Positions 39,832 to 50,709 are shown, counted from the first letter of the stretch. The stretch: DNA of 64,000 nucleotides from Mesorhizobium sp. B2-3-4 (GCF_006442315.1 NZ_VFVY01000001.1:434001-498000); one strand, 5' to 3'. Notes: generated by a model from the sequence alone, not told the origin. Translations and numbers: made by a program.

Positions 39832-41241
39832 TTAGACCGAGTAGTACATGTCGTATTCGACCGGATGCGGGGTCATTTCGAAACGCATCACTTCGGCCAT
39901 CTTCAGCTCGATATAGCTGTCGATCTGGTCGTCGTCGAAGACGCCGCCGGCCTTCAGGAAGCCGCGGTCCTTGTCGAGGCTCTGCAACGCTTCGCGCAGC
40001 GAACCGCAGACGGTCGGGATCTTCTTCAGTTCCTTCGGCGGCAGGTCGTAGAGATCCTTGTCCATCGGCTGTCCCGGATGAATCTTGTTCTTGATACCGT
40101 CGAGGCCTGCCATCAGCAGTGCGGCGAAGGCCAGATACGGGTTCGCGCCCGGATCGGGGAAGCGGACCTCGACGCGCTTGGCCTTCGGCGACGAGCCGAA
40201 CGGAATGCGGCAGGAAGCCGAACGGTTGCGCGCCGAATAGGCGAGCAGCACCGGCGCTTCATAGCCGGGCACCAGGCGCTTGTAGGAGTTGGTCAGCGGG
40301 TTGGTGAAGGCGTTGATCGCCTTGGCGTGCTTGATGACGCCGCCGATGAAGAACAGGCAGTTCTCCGACAGGCCGGCATATTCATTGCCGGCGAAGGTCG
40401 GCTTGCCGCCCTTCCAGATCGACATGTGGACGTGCATGCCCGAGCCATTGTCGCCGAAGATCGGCTTCGGCATGAAGGTTGCCGTCTTGCCGTAGGCATT
40501 GGCGACCTGGTGCACGACATATTTGTAGATCAGCATCTTGTCGGCGTTGCGGACCAGCGCGTCGAACTTGATACCGAGTTCGTGCTGCGCGGCGGCGACC
40601 TCATGGTGGTGCTTTTCGACGCGCACGCCCATTTCGGCCAGCACCGTCAGCATCTCGGAGCGCATGTCCTGCGCGCTGTCGATCGGCGGCACCGGGAAAT
40701 AACCGCCCTTGACGCGCGGGCGGTGGCCAAGATTGCCGGTCTCGTAGTCGGTGTCGTCATTCGACGGCAGTTCGGTGGAGTCCAGCCGGAAACCGGTGTT
40801 GTACGGGTCGGCCTTGTACTTGACGTCGTCGAACACGAAGAACTCGGCTTCCGGGCCGACATAGATGGTGTCGCCGATGCCTTCCGACTTCATATACGCC
40901 TCAGCCTTCTTGGCGGTGCCGCGCGGATCGCGGTTGTAGGATTCACCCGAGACCGGATCGAGGATGTCGCACAGGATGACCATCGTCGACTGCGCGAAGA
41001 ACGGGTCCATGTGGACCGTGTCCGGATCGGGCATCAACACCATGTCGGACTCGTTGATGGCCTTCCAGCCGGCGATCGAGGAGCCGTCGAACATGACGCC
41101 GTCAGCGAACATGTCTTCCTCTACTTCGACCACATCCATCGTCACGTGCTGCAGCTTGCCCTTCGGGTCGGTGAAGCGCAGGTCGACGAATTTCACGTCG
41201 TTGTCCTTGATCTGCTTCATGATGTCTTTGGCTGTCGTCAT
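39832..41241 (-). CDS. glnA: Glutamine synthetase type I
   Basis: The 469-residue dodecameric enzyme assimilates ammonia. GSI motifs are present: [22 protein letters not shown], the active site [15 protein letters not shown] and [14 protein letters not shown]. Tyr398 in [11 protein letters not shown] matches the site adenylylated by GlnE in E. coli, so activity is probably controlled by GlnB and GlnE. It follows glnB by 66 bp on the minus strand and shares its sigma54-type promoter. The window holds a second, unrelated GSII gene at 34479. Confidence 0.98.
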   Translation of the reverse strand: MTTAKDIMKQIKDNDVKFVDLRFTDPKGKLQHVTMDVVEVEEDMFADGVMFDGSSIAGWKAINESDMVLMPDPDTVHMDPFFAQSTMVILCDILDPVSGESYNRDPRGTAKKAEAYMKSEGIGDTIYVGPEAEFFVFDDVKYKADPYNTGFRLDSTELPSNDDTDYETGNLGHRPRVKGGYFPVPPIDSAQDMRSEMLTVLAEMGVRVEKHHHEVAAAQHELGIKFDALVRNADKMLIYKYVVHQVANAYGKTATFMPKPIFGDNGSGMHVHMSIWKGGKPTFAGNEYAGLSENCLFFIGGVIKHAKAINAFTNPLTNSYKRLVPGYEAPVLLAYSARNRSASCRIPFGSSPKAKRVEVRFPDPGANPYLAFAALLMAGLDGIKNKIHPGQPMDKDLYDLPPKELKKIPTVCGSLREALQSLDKDRGFLKAGGVFDDDQIDSYIELKMAEVMRFEMTPHPVEYDMYYSV

Positions 41242-41307
41242 GTCATGTATCCCTGTGTGATGACGTGTTTTGATGGATGGCGTTTTGCAGAGGACGGGCG
41301 GCTCGGA

Positions 41308-41994
<687 letters not shown>

Positions 41995-43533
41995 ATGAGC
42001 GACGAACTTCTTCTTTCCGCCGAGATGGGCGAGGCGGACCGGCTGACGATTGCAGCCGGCCCGACCGATGGCATTGGGTTGATGCGCCGTGCCGGCGAGG
42101 TCGTCGCGGCGCAAGTGCTCAAGTGCTATCCCTCGGCAGCGCATGTCCATGTTCTGTGCGGCCCCGGCAACAATGGCGGCGATGGCTATGTCGTTGCCCG
42201 CATTCTGGCGGGCAGCGGCGTCGCCGTCACGGTCTGGGCGTCCGGTGCGCCGAGACTGGGTAGCGATGCGGCACTCGCCGCCGCCCAATGCCCAATCCAC
42301 CCCCGGCCGCTGTCGGACTTCGATGCCGCGCCGGGCTCCATCGTGGTCGATGCGCTTTACGGGGCAGGGCTGTCGAAGCCGTTGTCCGGCGACGCAGCCA
42401 GGGCGGTTGATCACGCAGCCAGGCAACGTCTGCCGGTTGTCGCGGTCGACCTGCCTTCCGGCGTCTCCGGTGACAGCGGCAAGGTGCTCGGCACATCGTT
42501 CTCAGCCGACCTCACCGTGACTTTCGCACGCAAGAAACCCGGCCATCTGCTCCTGCCGGGCCGGGAACGATGCGGCGAGATCGTGCTTGCCGATATCGGC
42601 ATTGGCGACGACATCATTGCAAGGCTCCAGTCCCGGACGTTCGAGAACCGGCCGGCACTCTGGTTGCGCGGTTTGCCGGTGCCGGCCGTCGACGCGCACA
42701 AATACAAGCGTGGCCATGTCGGCGTCTTTTGCGGTGGCCCCAGTGCTACCGGCGCGGCGCGGCTCTCGGCGCTCGCCGCCGCGCGAAGCGGGGCAGGGGC
42801 GGTGACGGTTCTGTCACCTGGTAACGCCATGCAGGTCAATGCCGCACATCTGACGTCGATCATGCTTCGCAAAAGCGACGATGTCGCGGACATAGAGGCG
42901 TTCATCGGCGAGCGCAGGCCGTCGGCCTTTGTTCTTGGACCTGGCTTTGGCATCGGCGAAAAAACACGGACCTTCGCGCTCACTCTTCTCGCCTTCGGCC
43001 GGCAGAAGAAGATTGCCGCACAAATCGATGGCCTTGTGTTCGATGCCGACGCAATCACCTCGTTTCGTGAGGCTCCGGATATTCTGTTCGAGGCCGCCCG
43101 CCGGCCGGACGCGCCCGCGCTGGTGATAACGCCGCATGAAGGCGAGTTCGCCCGGCTTTTTCCAGATATCGCCGATGACGATGCCTTGTCCAAGCTGGAC
43201 AAGGCACGCGCGGCCGCCGCGAAAGCCAATGCCTTCATCGTCTACAAAGGCGCCGACACGGTGATCGCCGCTCCCGACGGCAGGGCCGCGGTCAATTCCA
43301 ACGGCGCGGCCTGGCTTGCCACCGCGGGGTCGGGTGATGTCTTGTCAGGCATCGCGGCCGGACTGCTTGCCCAAGCCATGCCGGCTTTCGAAGCCGCCTG
43401 CGCGGCGGTGTGGATCCATGCGGAGGCAGGCTGCCGGTTCGGGCCAGGGCTGATCGCCGAGGATCTGCCGCCGGCGATAGTGCCCGCGCTGCGCGAACTG
43501 GTCGAGGCGCGGCAGAAGGCGCCCTTCGGATGA
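41995..43533 (+). CDS. nnr: Bifunctional NAD(P)H-hydrate epimerase/dehydratase
   Basis: The 512-residue fusion repairs NAD(P)H damaged by hydration. The N-terminal YjeF_N domain (about residues 1-215) has CGPGNNGGDGYVVAR and epimerises the two hydrate forms; the C-terminal ribokinase-like domain (about 230-505) has AGSGDVLSGIAAGLLAQ, with the catalytic Asp, and performs the ADP-dependent dehydration. The stop overlaps the next gene by four bases (ATGA). It is divergent from glnB. Confidence 0.95.
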   Translation: MSDELLLSAEMGEADRLTIAAGPTDGIGLMRRAGEVVAAQVLKCYPSAAHVHVLCGPGNNGGDGYVVARILAGSGVAVTVWASGAPRLGSDAALAAAQCPIHPRPLSDFDAAPGSIVVDALYGAGLSKPLSGDAARAVDHAARQRLPVVAVDLPSGVSGDSGKVLGTSFSADLTVTFARKKPGHLLLPGRERCGEIVLADIGIGDDIIARLQSRTFENRPALWLRGLPVPAVDAHKYKRGHVGVFCGGPSATGAARLSALAAARSGAGAVTVLSPGNAMQVNAAHLTSIMLRKSDDVADIEAFIGERRPSAFVLGPGFGIGEKTRTFALTLLAFGRQKKIAAQIDGLVFDADAITSFREAPDILFEAARRPDAPALVITPHEGEFARLFPDIADDDALSKLDKARAAAAKANAFIVYKGADTVIAAPDGRAAVNSNGAAWLATAGSGDVLSGIAAGLLAQAMPAFEAACAAVWIHAEAGCRFGPGLIAEDLPPAIVPALRELVEARQKAPFG

Positions 43534-45527
43534 AGCTGCTTGCAGGAGTCGTCGCTGCCATCATCGCGTTCGCACCGCATGGCGTGCGCGCCGAACAGCC
43601 GGTGACCATCGTCGATGATCCGGCGGTGCTAGCCACCCTCGATGACAAGGGGTTTGGCTTTGCCGGTGTTTTCGGTGTCGATGGCGAGGACGATCTGAAG
43701 TCGCTCTACACCGAAGCGCCGGCCTATCATGCCGTTGTCGACACGATAGCGGCCGATGTCGCCGCGCTGCGGGCCGAGATGAAGGCCGGCGGGCGCACGC
43801 TCTACGAGGTGACCGACGGCAATGTCGGCCGCGTCATGGACATGCGCTGGCTGAAGACCGAGGCGGCGCGCTTTCGCCTGGTCGGTGTCGTCAACCGGGT
43901 CGACCGGCGCGACTTCGCCGTCCTGCAGGGCGACAAGAGCTGCGGCGAGGTGCGCTTCATCTATCGCCTGGCTTACAGCTTCCGAAAGAACGGCAAGGTG
44001 CTGGCCTCGCGGCTGCCGTTCAATTTCAACGCCGTCTTCAGCGTCGCGCCGGATGCCGATGGCGGTTGCGTCGGCGTTGCCGGACGCTGGACGCCGCAGA
44101 TGGACGAAAGCGTCGATGCCGGCTGGCTGACCGGCGGGCCGCTGGCGCCGGAAGAACTGACCTTCAAGCAACTCGAGCTCAACGCGCAGGTGGTGCGCTT
44201 TCCCTCCGGCCAGGAGACCGAGTTCGGCGGTCAGGCCGCCTACCTCATGCGGATTTTTGGGATCGATGGCGCCGCCGTCGGCGAGATGCCGCTGGAGAAC
44301 ACGCCTGATGTCGAGCGGTTGTCGGAGGATGCCGCGCTCAAGAAAAGGCTTGGCGACTATGTCAGTGCCAATGTCGCGGCGATCGATCTCGGCGTCTATG
44401 AAATCCCCGACGATTTCCTGGCCAGGAAAGTCATCTCGTGGTCGACCTTCGGCAGCGCGAGACAAGCCAATCACCCGTTTACGCCATTATTCCAGCCGAC
44501 GGATTTTGCAGGGATAGATTATTCCGCGATGAAACTGGTGCGTACGCCCGAAGCGCTGGTCGAGCGGCTGGACAATGGCGCCTGCCAGGGCTGTCACCAG
44601 GCGGGGTCCACGGCCGGCTTCCACTTCATCGGCCTCGACGACAAGACGACATCGCCGCTCAACCGCATCGAGGTCGGCATCTCGCCGCATCTCCATGCCG
44701 AAATTCCGCGCCGCCGGGCCTGGCTGCGCGCAACGGACGAGGGCAAGGCGCCGAACCGCTACCGGCCGCTCTCCTTCGCCCCGCCGGCGACGTGGACCGA
44801 CACCGGGGATGTCGACTACGCGCCGGCCGAGATGACCATGCCGTGCCTGCTGCCGCAGGATGCCAAGCGCTTCGGCGCGACCTGGCAATGCGGCGGCGGC
44901 ACTGTCTGCACGCCGCTCGCCACGGCATCGGGCGTGCGCACCACGCTGGCGCAATGCCTGCTGCCCAAGGACAGCCCAAAAATGTTTTCCGGCCATCCAT
45001 GCCTGACCGGCTCGATTGCCAGCAACCCGTCGCAACCTTTCAACGACCGCTACAAGATATCAGGCCAGTTCGCGGCCTTCGCGCCGACCTTTTCGCGGAC
45101 CGAATACACCTGCCGGCCACCGAAGATCGGCGTGCCGGCAGGCATCGCCTACCGCGCCTGCGACGACAGCGATCGCAACTTCGCCGCCTTCAAGGCGGGC
45201 AAGCCGATGCCGTCCGAAATCTGCGGCATGGTCGGCGGCAAGAAGTTCGACACATGCGTGGCGACCAACAATTTCGACCAGTGCCTGGGCGGCGCCGTCA
45301 ATCGCGGCAACCGGCCGGCCTGCTCGGCCGATCGTTTCTGCCGCGAGGACTATATGTGCCAGTCGCTGCCGCCGGACACGCCGGGCGCCGCCAAGGTCAA
45401 GGGCATCGGCTTCTGCTCGCCGACCTATTTCATTTTCCAGATGCGCATCGACAATCACGCAACGCCCTGGGCAAGCGCGACCAGCGCGACCATGGGGGCC
45501 GGGTTTGGGGCGGCGGAAGAGGAGTAG
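43530..45527 (+). CDS. Periplasmic cysteine-rich protein with a CXXCH haem motif
   Basis: The 665-residue product starts at an ATG overlapping the nnr stop and has a signal peptide (about residues 1-20, LAGVVAAIIAFAPHGVRAEQ). A haem-binding motif CQGCH lies at residues 352-356. The last ~225 residues are unusual, with 14 cysteines spaced through MPCLLPQDA, WQCGGGTVC, TEYTCRPP, KKFDTCVATNN, FCREDYMC and GFCSPTY, suggesting disulfides. No family was recognised. It may be an exported c-type cytochrome-like or redox protein; the overlap suggests co-expression with nnr. A longer upstream frame inside nnr was rejected. Confidence 0.65.
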   Translation: MKLLAGVVAAIIAFAPHGVRAEQPVTIVDDPAVLATLDDKGFGFAGVFGVDGEDDLKSLYTEAPAYHAVVDTIAADVAALRAEMKAGGRTLYEVTDGNVGRVMDMRWLKTEAARFRLVGVVNRVDRRDFAVLQGDKSCGEVRFIYRLAYSFRKNGKVLASRLPFNFNAVFSVAPDADGGCVGVAGRWTPQMDESVDAGWLTGGPLAPEELTFKQLELNAQVVRFPSGQETEFGGQAAYLMRIFGIDGAAVGEMPLENTPDVERLSEDAALKKRLGDYVSANVAAIDLGVYEIPDDFLARKVISWSTFGSARQANHPFTPLFQPTDFAGIDYSAMKLVRTPEALVERLDNGACQGCHQAGSTAGFHFIGLDDKTTSPLNRIEVGISPHLHAEIPRRRAWLRATDEGKAPNRYRPLSFAPPATWTDTGDVDYAPAEMTMPCLLPQDAKRFGATWQCGGGTVCTPLATASGVRTTLAQCLLPKDSPKMFSGHPCLTGSIASNPSQPFNDRYKISGQFAAFAPTFSRTEYTCRPPKIGVPAGIAYRACDDSDRNFAAFKAGKPMPSEICGMVGGKKFDTCVATNNFDQCLGGAVNRGNRPACSADRFCREDYMCQSLPPDTPGAAKVKGIGFCSPTYFIFQMRIDNHATPWASATSATMGAGFGAAEEE

Positions 45528-45540
45528 GCTGCCGGAAGCG

Positions 45541-47073
45541 CTATAGCGGGATGTTGTCGTGCTTCTTCCAGGGGTTCTGCATGTCCTTGTTGCGCAGCAT
45601 GCGAAGCGCGCGGGCGACGCGGCGGCGGGTCGAATGCGGCATGATCACCTCGTCGACATAGCCGCGCTCGGCGGCGACGAAGGGCGACAGGAAACGATCC
45701 TCATAAGTCTTTGTATGGGCTGCGATCTTTTCGGCGTCGCCAATGTCCTTGCGGTAGATGATCTCGACCGCGCCCCTGGCGCCCATGACGGCGATCTGCG
45801 CCGTCGGCCAGGCATAGTTCATGTCGCCGCGCAGATGTTTGGAGGCCATCACGTCATAGGCGCCGCCATAGGCTTTGCGGGTGATCACGGTGATCTTCGG
45901 CACGGTCGCCTCGGCATAGGCGAAGAGCAGCTTGGCGCCGTGCTTGATCAGGCCGCCATATTCCTGCGCGGTGCCCGGCAAGAAGCCCGGGACGTCGACG
46001 AAGGTGACGATGGGGATGGAAAAACAGTCGCAGAAGCGCACGAAGCGGGCCGCCTTGCGGCTGGCATCTGAATCGAGCACACCCGCCAGCACCATCGGCT
46101 GGTTGGCGACGAAGCCCACCGTGCGTCCCTCGACGCGACCGAAGCCGGTGACGATGTTCTTGGCAAAGCTCTGCTGGATCTCGAAGAAGTCGCCCTCGTC
46201 GGCGACCTTCAGGATCAGTTCCTTGATGTCGTAAGGCTTGTTGGCGTTGTCGGGGATCAGCCGGTCGAGCGACATGTCATGGTCTGACACGGACTGGTAG
46301 CATTCGATCTCGGGAATATCGGAAGTATTGGAGGCCGGCAGCAGGTCGACCAGCCGCCGCATCTGCAAGAGCGCCTCGACGTCATTGTCATAGGCGCCGT
46401 CCGCAATCGAGGATTTCGTCGTGTGGACGGACGCGCCGCCGAGGCTCTCGGCTGTCACCGTCTCGTTGGTGACGGTCTTCACCACGTCAGGCCCGGTGAC
46501 GAACATGTAGGAGGTGTCGCGCACCATGAAGATGAAGTCGGTCATGGCAGGTGAATAGACATCGCCGCCGGCGCATGGACCCATGATCACCGAAATCTGC
46601 GGGATGACGCCGGAGGCGAGCACATTGCGCTGAAAGATCTCGGCATAGCCGCCAAGCGCCGCCACGCCTTCCTGGATGCGTGCGCCGCCGGCATCGTAAA
46701 GGCCGATGATCGGCGCGCGGTTGCGCAGCGCCATCTCCTGCACCTTGATGACCTTCTCGGCATGCGCTTCCGAGAGTGAGCCGCCGAAGACGGTAAAATC
46801 CTTGGCGAACAGATAGACCGGGCGGCCATTGACCGTGCCCCAGCCGGTAACGACGCCGTCGCCGGCGATCTTGGTCTTCTCCATGCCGAAATCGGTCGAG
46901 CGGTGCTCGACATACATGTCGAACTCCTCGAACGAGCCCTCGTCGAGAAACACCTCGATGCGTTCGCGCGCGGTGAGTTTGCCCTTCTTGTGCTGTGCGT
47001 CGATACGGGCCTGGCCGCCGCCCATGCGGGCGATGTCGCGCCGGCGCTCGAGTTCCTTCAGCACGTCTTTCAT
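45541..47073 (-). CDS. pccB: Propionyl-CoA carboxylase beta subunit
   Basis: From the ATG at 47073 the product is 510 residues, normal for PccB carboxyltransferases; the frame extends 71 further residues upstream without family similarity. [22 protein letters not shown] (in parts), the oxyanion-type [11 protein letters not shown] and [13 protein letters not shown] are typical. It transfers carboxyl groups from biotin to propionyl-CoA in methylmalonyl-CoA formation. The biotin subunit PccA is not in the window. A GAGGG site lies seven bases before the start. It converges with the preceding gene and is divergent from a toxin-antitoxin pair. Confidence 0.95.
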   Translation of the reverse strand: MKDVLKELERRRDIARMGGGQARIDAQHKKGKLTARERIEVFLDEGSFEEFDMYVEHRSTDFGMEKTKIAGDGVVTGWGTVNGRPVYLFAKDFTVFGGSLSEAHAEKVIKVQEMALRNRAPIIGLYDAGGARIQEGVAALGGYAEIFQRNVLASGVIPQISVIMGPCAGGDVYSPAMTDFIFMVRDTSYMFVTGPDVVKTVTNETVTAESLGGASVHTTKSSIADGAYDNDVEALLQMRRLVDLLPASNTSDIPEIECYQSVSDHDMSLDRLIPDNANKPYDIKELILKVADEGDFFEIQQSFAKNIVTGFGRVEGRTVGFVANQPMVLAGVLDSDASRKAARFVRFCDCFSIPIVTFVDVPGFLPGTAQEYGGLIKHGAKLLFAYAEATVPKITVITRKAYGGAYDVMASKHLRGDMNYAWPTAQIAVMGARGAVEIIYRKDIGDAEKIAAHTKTYEDRFLSPFVAAERGYVDEVIMPHSTRRRVARALRMLRNKDMQNPWKKHDNIPL

Positions 47074-47216
47074 CGTTCGGCCCTCAAAACGGAAGCTGCG
47101 TTTGTGGTAATGACGCCCGCAGACGTGCGCAAGCGCCGGCTTCCGATCGTTTTCTGTTGGTCGATCATGCGCGAAGTTTGTTGGCAGGCATTCGCAAGAT
47201 ATGGCAGAATTGGTCC

Positions 47217-47453
47217 ATGAAGAACAACATAGAGATATCCGAGGATTTGAACCGCCGGATCGAGATGTTGACCTCGCGTTCGACACTTACGCGCGATCAG
47301 ATCATCGAGGATGCCTTGTCCCACGGCCGTTCGCTGGCGTGGCAGGAAAAGTGGGTTGCCGGCGTTCAGGCGGGAATCGACGCTGCAGACCGCGGTGATT
47401 TCGCGACCGAGGACGAGATCGCGGCGGTCCTCAGCAAGTACGGCCAGGCATAA
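47217..47453 (+). CDS. Ribbon-helix-helix antitoxin of a ParE/RelE-type module
   Basis: The 78-residue product starts [18 protein letters not shown] and has a CopG/Arc-type fold pattern (residues 3-45: [17 protein letters not shown]), then an acidic toxin-wrapping tail with [21 protein letters not shown] typical of ParD-like antitoxins in parts. It is followed after 6 bp by a ParE-type toxin gene. Antitoxins of this type bind their own promoter, expected in the 143-bp gap shared with pccB. Confidence 0.85.
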   Translation: MKNNIEISEDLNRRIEMLTSRSTLTRDQIIEDALSHGRSLAWQEKWVAGVQAGIDAADRGDFATEDEIAAVLSKYGQA

Positions 47454-47459
47454 AGCTCT

Positions 47460-47747
47460 GTGCGGATAGTCTGGACCCGAAACTATCTGGTCGAGCTTAC
47501 ATCAATCAGTGACTATATCGGCCAGCGCAACCCACGGGCTGCCGCCAGGATCGTCAATGACATCCACTCAAGGACCGCTCGGCTAATGTCGGCCAATCCC
47601 TTTATCGGACGCGTTGGAGAGATCAAAGGCACCCGTGAACTGGTGATTCCCGGAACGCCCTATATCGTCGCGTACCGCGTGAAGGACACTCAGATAGAGG
47701 TTCTGTTCGTCCAGCATGGTGCGAGGCGGTGGCCGGACGAGGTTTAG
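47460..47747 (+). CDS. ParE/RelE-family toxin
   Basis: The 95-residue product starts at GTG and has the family core YIGQRNPRAAARIV and RELVIPGTPYIVAYRV, then EVLFVQHGARRWP. ParE toxins inhibit gyrase and RelE toxins cut mRNA; the sequence cannot decide which. The antitoxin is immediately upstream, completing a type II module. It is complete, with no visible frameshift. Confidence 0.88.
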   Translation: MRIVWTRNYLVELTSISDYIGQRNPRAAARIVNDIHSRTARLMSANPFIGRVGEIKGTRELVIPGTPYIVAYRVKDTQIEVLFVQHGARRWPDEV

Positions 47748-48087
47748 GCGGCCATTTCAAGCCCATTTTCATCCAGTTTTGCTGCACTGCAACATGATGC
47801 CCTTGCATTTCAGCGCGAACTCAGCCATATGCAGCCCATAGGCGCTTGGGCCGGGAACGAATCCGGCCTTCTCCTCGAATGAGACTGGTTGCGTCTGTTT
47901 TCCCTCTTTCCGGCTGATCGGCAAGGTGGCGAAAAAGCCCCGAGGCACAATGCCTGCGGGCACGACAGCGCAGCCGCGCGGACGAAATCGTCCGCCGCCT
48001 TGTCGTTCCATAAGAGATATCCGACGGCAGGTTGCGCCCTGCCGCCATCGATGTTTGCGGCCAGAGGCCGCGTGAAAGAAGATTATT
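47748..48087 (+). other. Long leader region upstream of the DEAD-box helicase gene
   Basis: No gene is supported. The 340 bp include GCGGACGA-AA-TCGTCCGC (47978-47995) and GCGGCC-AGA-GGCCGC (48057-48071), the second ending 16 bases before the start codon. Long structured leaders are known for cold-responsive DEAD-box helicase genes in other bacteria; whether this is transcribed was not determined. Confidence 0.4.
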
Positions 48088-49521
48088 TTGACCAACGAAA
48101 ACACTATGCCCGGCACAAACCCGGCGGAACTCTCCGGTTTCGCGGCGCTGGGAATTTCCGGTGCGCTGCTCAAGGCCACCCACAATGCCGGTTTCACCGA
48201 TCCGAAGCCGATCCAGGTGCAGGCGATCCCGCCGCAGCTGGAAGGCCGTGACATTTTCGGTATCGCGCAGACCGGCTCCGGCAAGACCGCTGCCTTCGCG
48301 CTGCCGATCCTGTCGAAGATCATCGCGCTGGGCACCAAGCGCCGCGCCAAGACGACCCGCACGCTGATTCTGGCGCCGACCCGCGAGCTCGCGGTGCAGA
48401 TCGAGGAGACCATCAAAATCCTCGCCAAGGGGGCGCATGTGTCGACGGCACTGGTGCTGGGCGGCGTCTCGCGCTTCAGCCAGGTGAAGAAGATCGCTCC
48501 CGGCGTCGACGTCCTGATCGCCACGCCCGGGCGCCTGACCGACCTGGTGCGCGAGGGCGACCTCATCCTCTCCGACACCAAATGGCTGGTGCTGGACGAG
48601 GGCGACCGCATGCTCGACATGGGCTTCATCAATGACGTCAAGCGCATCGCCAAGGCGACCGCGCCCGACCGTCAGACGGCGCTGTTTTCCGCCACCATGC
48701 CGGACGAGATTGCCGAACTCGCCAAGGGCCTTTTGAAGAACCCTGTCCGCATCGAGGTCTCGCCGCAAAGCACCGCGGCGGCCGAGATCGTGCAGAGCGT
48801 CGTCTTTGCCCGCACCAAGCAGAAGCGCCAGGTGCTGTCGACCATGCTCGCCGACGAGGCGATGAAGTCCGTCATCATCTTTTCGCGCACCAAGCATGGC
48901 GCCGACCGCGTGACCAAGGACCTCGAGCGCGACGGCTTCAAGGCCGCCGTCATCCACGGCAACAAGTCGCAGAATGCCCGCCAGAAGGCGCTCAACGATT
49001 TCCGTGACGGATCGGTGCGCATCCTGGTCGCAACCGACATCGCGGCGCGCGGCATCGACGTTCCCGGCATCAGCCATGTGGTGAATTTCGATCTGCCCGA
49101 CGAGGCTGAAAGCTACGTCCACCGCATCGGCCGCACCGGCCGCAACGGCAAGGACGGCATTGCAATCACGCTTTGCGATCCATCCGAGAACAGTAAGCTG
49201 CGCCAGGTCGAGCGCATTATCCGCACCAAGCTGCCCATCATAGCCGACCATCTCGGCAGCCCGGATCCGCAGCGCAATCCCGCGGAGAGGAACGAGCGTC
49301 ACCACGAGCCGGCGAATGACCGCGCCGACCATAATGGCCGTCGTGACGGCCGGCGGCCGGGCGGCAACGGCAACGGCAAGAAGCGCTTCGGCGGCAAGCC
49401 GGCCGGCGACCGTCCGTTCGCGGGCAAGCCGCAAGGCGAGCGCCCCGAAGGCCGCAAGCCGTTCAAAGGCAACAACAAGCGCCGCTTCGGCGGCAAACGG
49501 CCGGCGACGCGGGCTGCATAA
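48088..49521 (+). CDS. DEAD-box RNA helicase (RhlE-like) with a DEGD motif
   Basis: The 477-residue ATP-dependent RNA helicase starts at a TTG (an ATG 18 bp later is possible). Order of motifs: Q motif GFTDPKPIQVQAIP, motif I AQTGSGKT, PTRELA, motif II DEGD at residues 170-173 rather than DEAD, SAT, then HGNKSQNAR and HRIGRTGR. The last ~65 residues are a basic, Gly/Arg/Lys-rich tail typical of RhlE-like proteins. It probably remodels RNA in ribosome assembly or cold adaptation. Structured upstream region; terminator follows. Confidence 0.93.
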   Translation: MTNENTMPGTNPAELSGFAALGISGALLKATHNAGFTDPKPIQVQAIPPQLEGRDIFGIAQTGSGKTAAFALPILSKIIALGTKRRAKTTRTLILAPTRELAVQIEETIKILAKGAHVSTALVLGGVSRFSQVKKIAPGVDVLIATPGRLTDLVREGDLILSDTKWLVLDEGDRMLDMGFINDVKRIAKATAPDRQTALFSATMPDEIAELAKGLLKNPVRIEVSPQSTAAAEIVQSVVFARTKQKRQVLSTMLADEAMKSVIIFSRTKHGADRVTKDLERDGFKAAVIHGNKSQNARQKALNDFRDGSVRILVATDIAARGIDVPGISHVVNFDLPDEAESYVHRIGRTGRNGKDGIAITLCDPSENSKLRQVERIIRTKLPIIADHLGSPDPQRNPAERNERHHEPANDRADHNGRRDGRRPGGNGNGKKRFGGKPAGDRPFAGKPQGERPEGRKPFKGNNKRRFGGKRPATRAA

Positions 49522-49579
49522 AGCCGGGCTCGGTCGCGGCCACGCCTTTTCCGAGGCGGACCGATTGCAAGGATCAAGG

Positions 49580-49609
49580 GCGACCACGGTAAGGCCGTGG
49601 TCGCTCTTT
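49580..49609 (+). terminator. Intrinsic terminator of the DEAD-box gene
   Basis: GCGACCACGG (49580-49589) and CCGTGGTCGC (49595-49604) form a 10-bp stem followed by TCTTT. It is 58 bp after the helicase stop and before the convergent hydrolase gene. Confidence 0.85.
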
Positions 49610-49641
49610 CCATATCGGCCGTTGTCTAAGTACCGGCGGGC

Positions 49642-50616
49642 TTACTTGACCACGGCCTCGATCCAGACCGAAATCCGTTGAGCGAGAAACGCCGTCGTCG
49701 AAGGCGACAGCACATCGCCTGCTATGACGTGATTGTCGGGATCGCCCGTGGCTTCCAGTGGCACCAGCTCGTGCGGCGCCCCCCAGCGTGCGGCAATCTC
49801 ACGGGTGCGGTCCGGCCGCACGACCTTGTCTGAATCCGAGAAGATGAACAGGGCGGGAATGTCGGCTTTCTCCACCGGCGCGCCATAGGCAAGTTCGGTC
49901 AGTGCCTGCATCGGCAAGGTCGCGGCGACGGGATATCTGGTGGTCCAGAATTTCTCGTGCAGAGCATTGCGCGGCACGAAGCTGCGCTCCCTGCCGATGA
50001 CGAGTTCGGCGATCTGCTTGCCCCACGGCATGGTCAGGATCTCGGCGCCGGATGCCTTTACCCCGAAATTCGGCGAGATGAACGCGATCGCGGCCACGCC
50101 TTCCGATGCGTTCGGCTGCGTCGCCGCCCAGGCCGCCAGCGAGCCACCGGTCGATGTCGAAATGACGACAACCTTGTCGCCGATCGCCCGGCCGATGGCG
50201 ATAGCTTCCTCATAGTCGTTGATCCAGGCATTGACGCTGCCTTCAGCCATTGCCTCGCCGTCCTGCCCATGGCCGGTGAGGCGGGTGTAGAACAGGTTGG
50301 CGTCGAGTTGGTCGGCAATCTCGTCGGGCAGCGGGCGGACCTCGCCCTTGGATCCTGAAAACCCGTGGATGTAGACGATCGCCAGCGGGGTCTTGGCGTG
50401 CACCATCGGGTTCGCCCAGACGATCTCCTTCTCCAACCCGTCGCGGATGCCAGGTATGGCGGCTTCTTCCTTGGCCACATAGGCTTGCGGGTCGTCGCCT
50501 ATGACGGAAGGATCGAAGCGGATCGTGGTGTCGACGGGAACGCGTGGACCAAGCACGAAGGCCAATGCAAGGATGGCGACAAGGCCCAGCACAGCAAGCA
50601 CGATCCGTCGCCCCAT
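49642..50616 (-). CDS. Alpha/beta hydrolase, membrane-anchored or secreted
   Basis: From the ATG at 50616 (GGAG ribosome-binding site) the product is 324 residues with an N-terminal hydrophobic segment (RRIVLAVLGLVAILALAFVLG). IVYIHGFSGSKGEVRPLP is the oxyanion region, and VVVISTSTGGSLAAW holds the likely nucleophile serine, where the normal GXSXG elbow reads S-T-S-T-G. FIFSDSDKVV and PDNHVIAG supply the Asp and His. The substrate is unknown. It converges with the helicase gene and is followed upstream by an SDR gene on the same strand, 94 bp away. Confidence 0.8.
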   Translation of the reverse strand: MGRRIVLAVLGLVAILALAFVLGPRVPVDTTIRFDPSVIGDDPQAYVAKEEAAIPGIRDGLEKEIVWANPMVHAKTPLAIVYIHGFSGSKGEVRPLPDEIADQLDANLFYTRLTGHGQDGEAMAEGSVNAWINDYEEAIAIGRAIGDKVVVISTSTGGSLAAWAATQPNASEGVAAIAFISPNFGVKASGAEILTMPWGKQIAELVIGRERSFVPRNALHEKFWTTRYPVAATLPMQALTELAYGAPVEKADIPALFIFSDSDKVVRPDRTREIAARWGAPHELVPLEATGDPDNHVIAGDVLSPSTTAFLAQRISVWIEAVVK

Positions 50617-50709
50617 GGCAGACTCCACGCTAGATGATCTCAACGTATGGTGGTGACCACAAACAGGCAACGGCCGGCCGGGCGCGGCCCCAACAATTTC
50701 GACGGCGTA

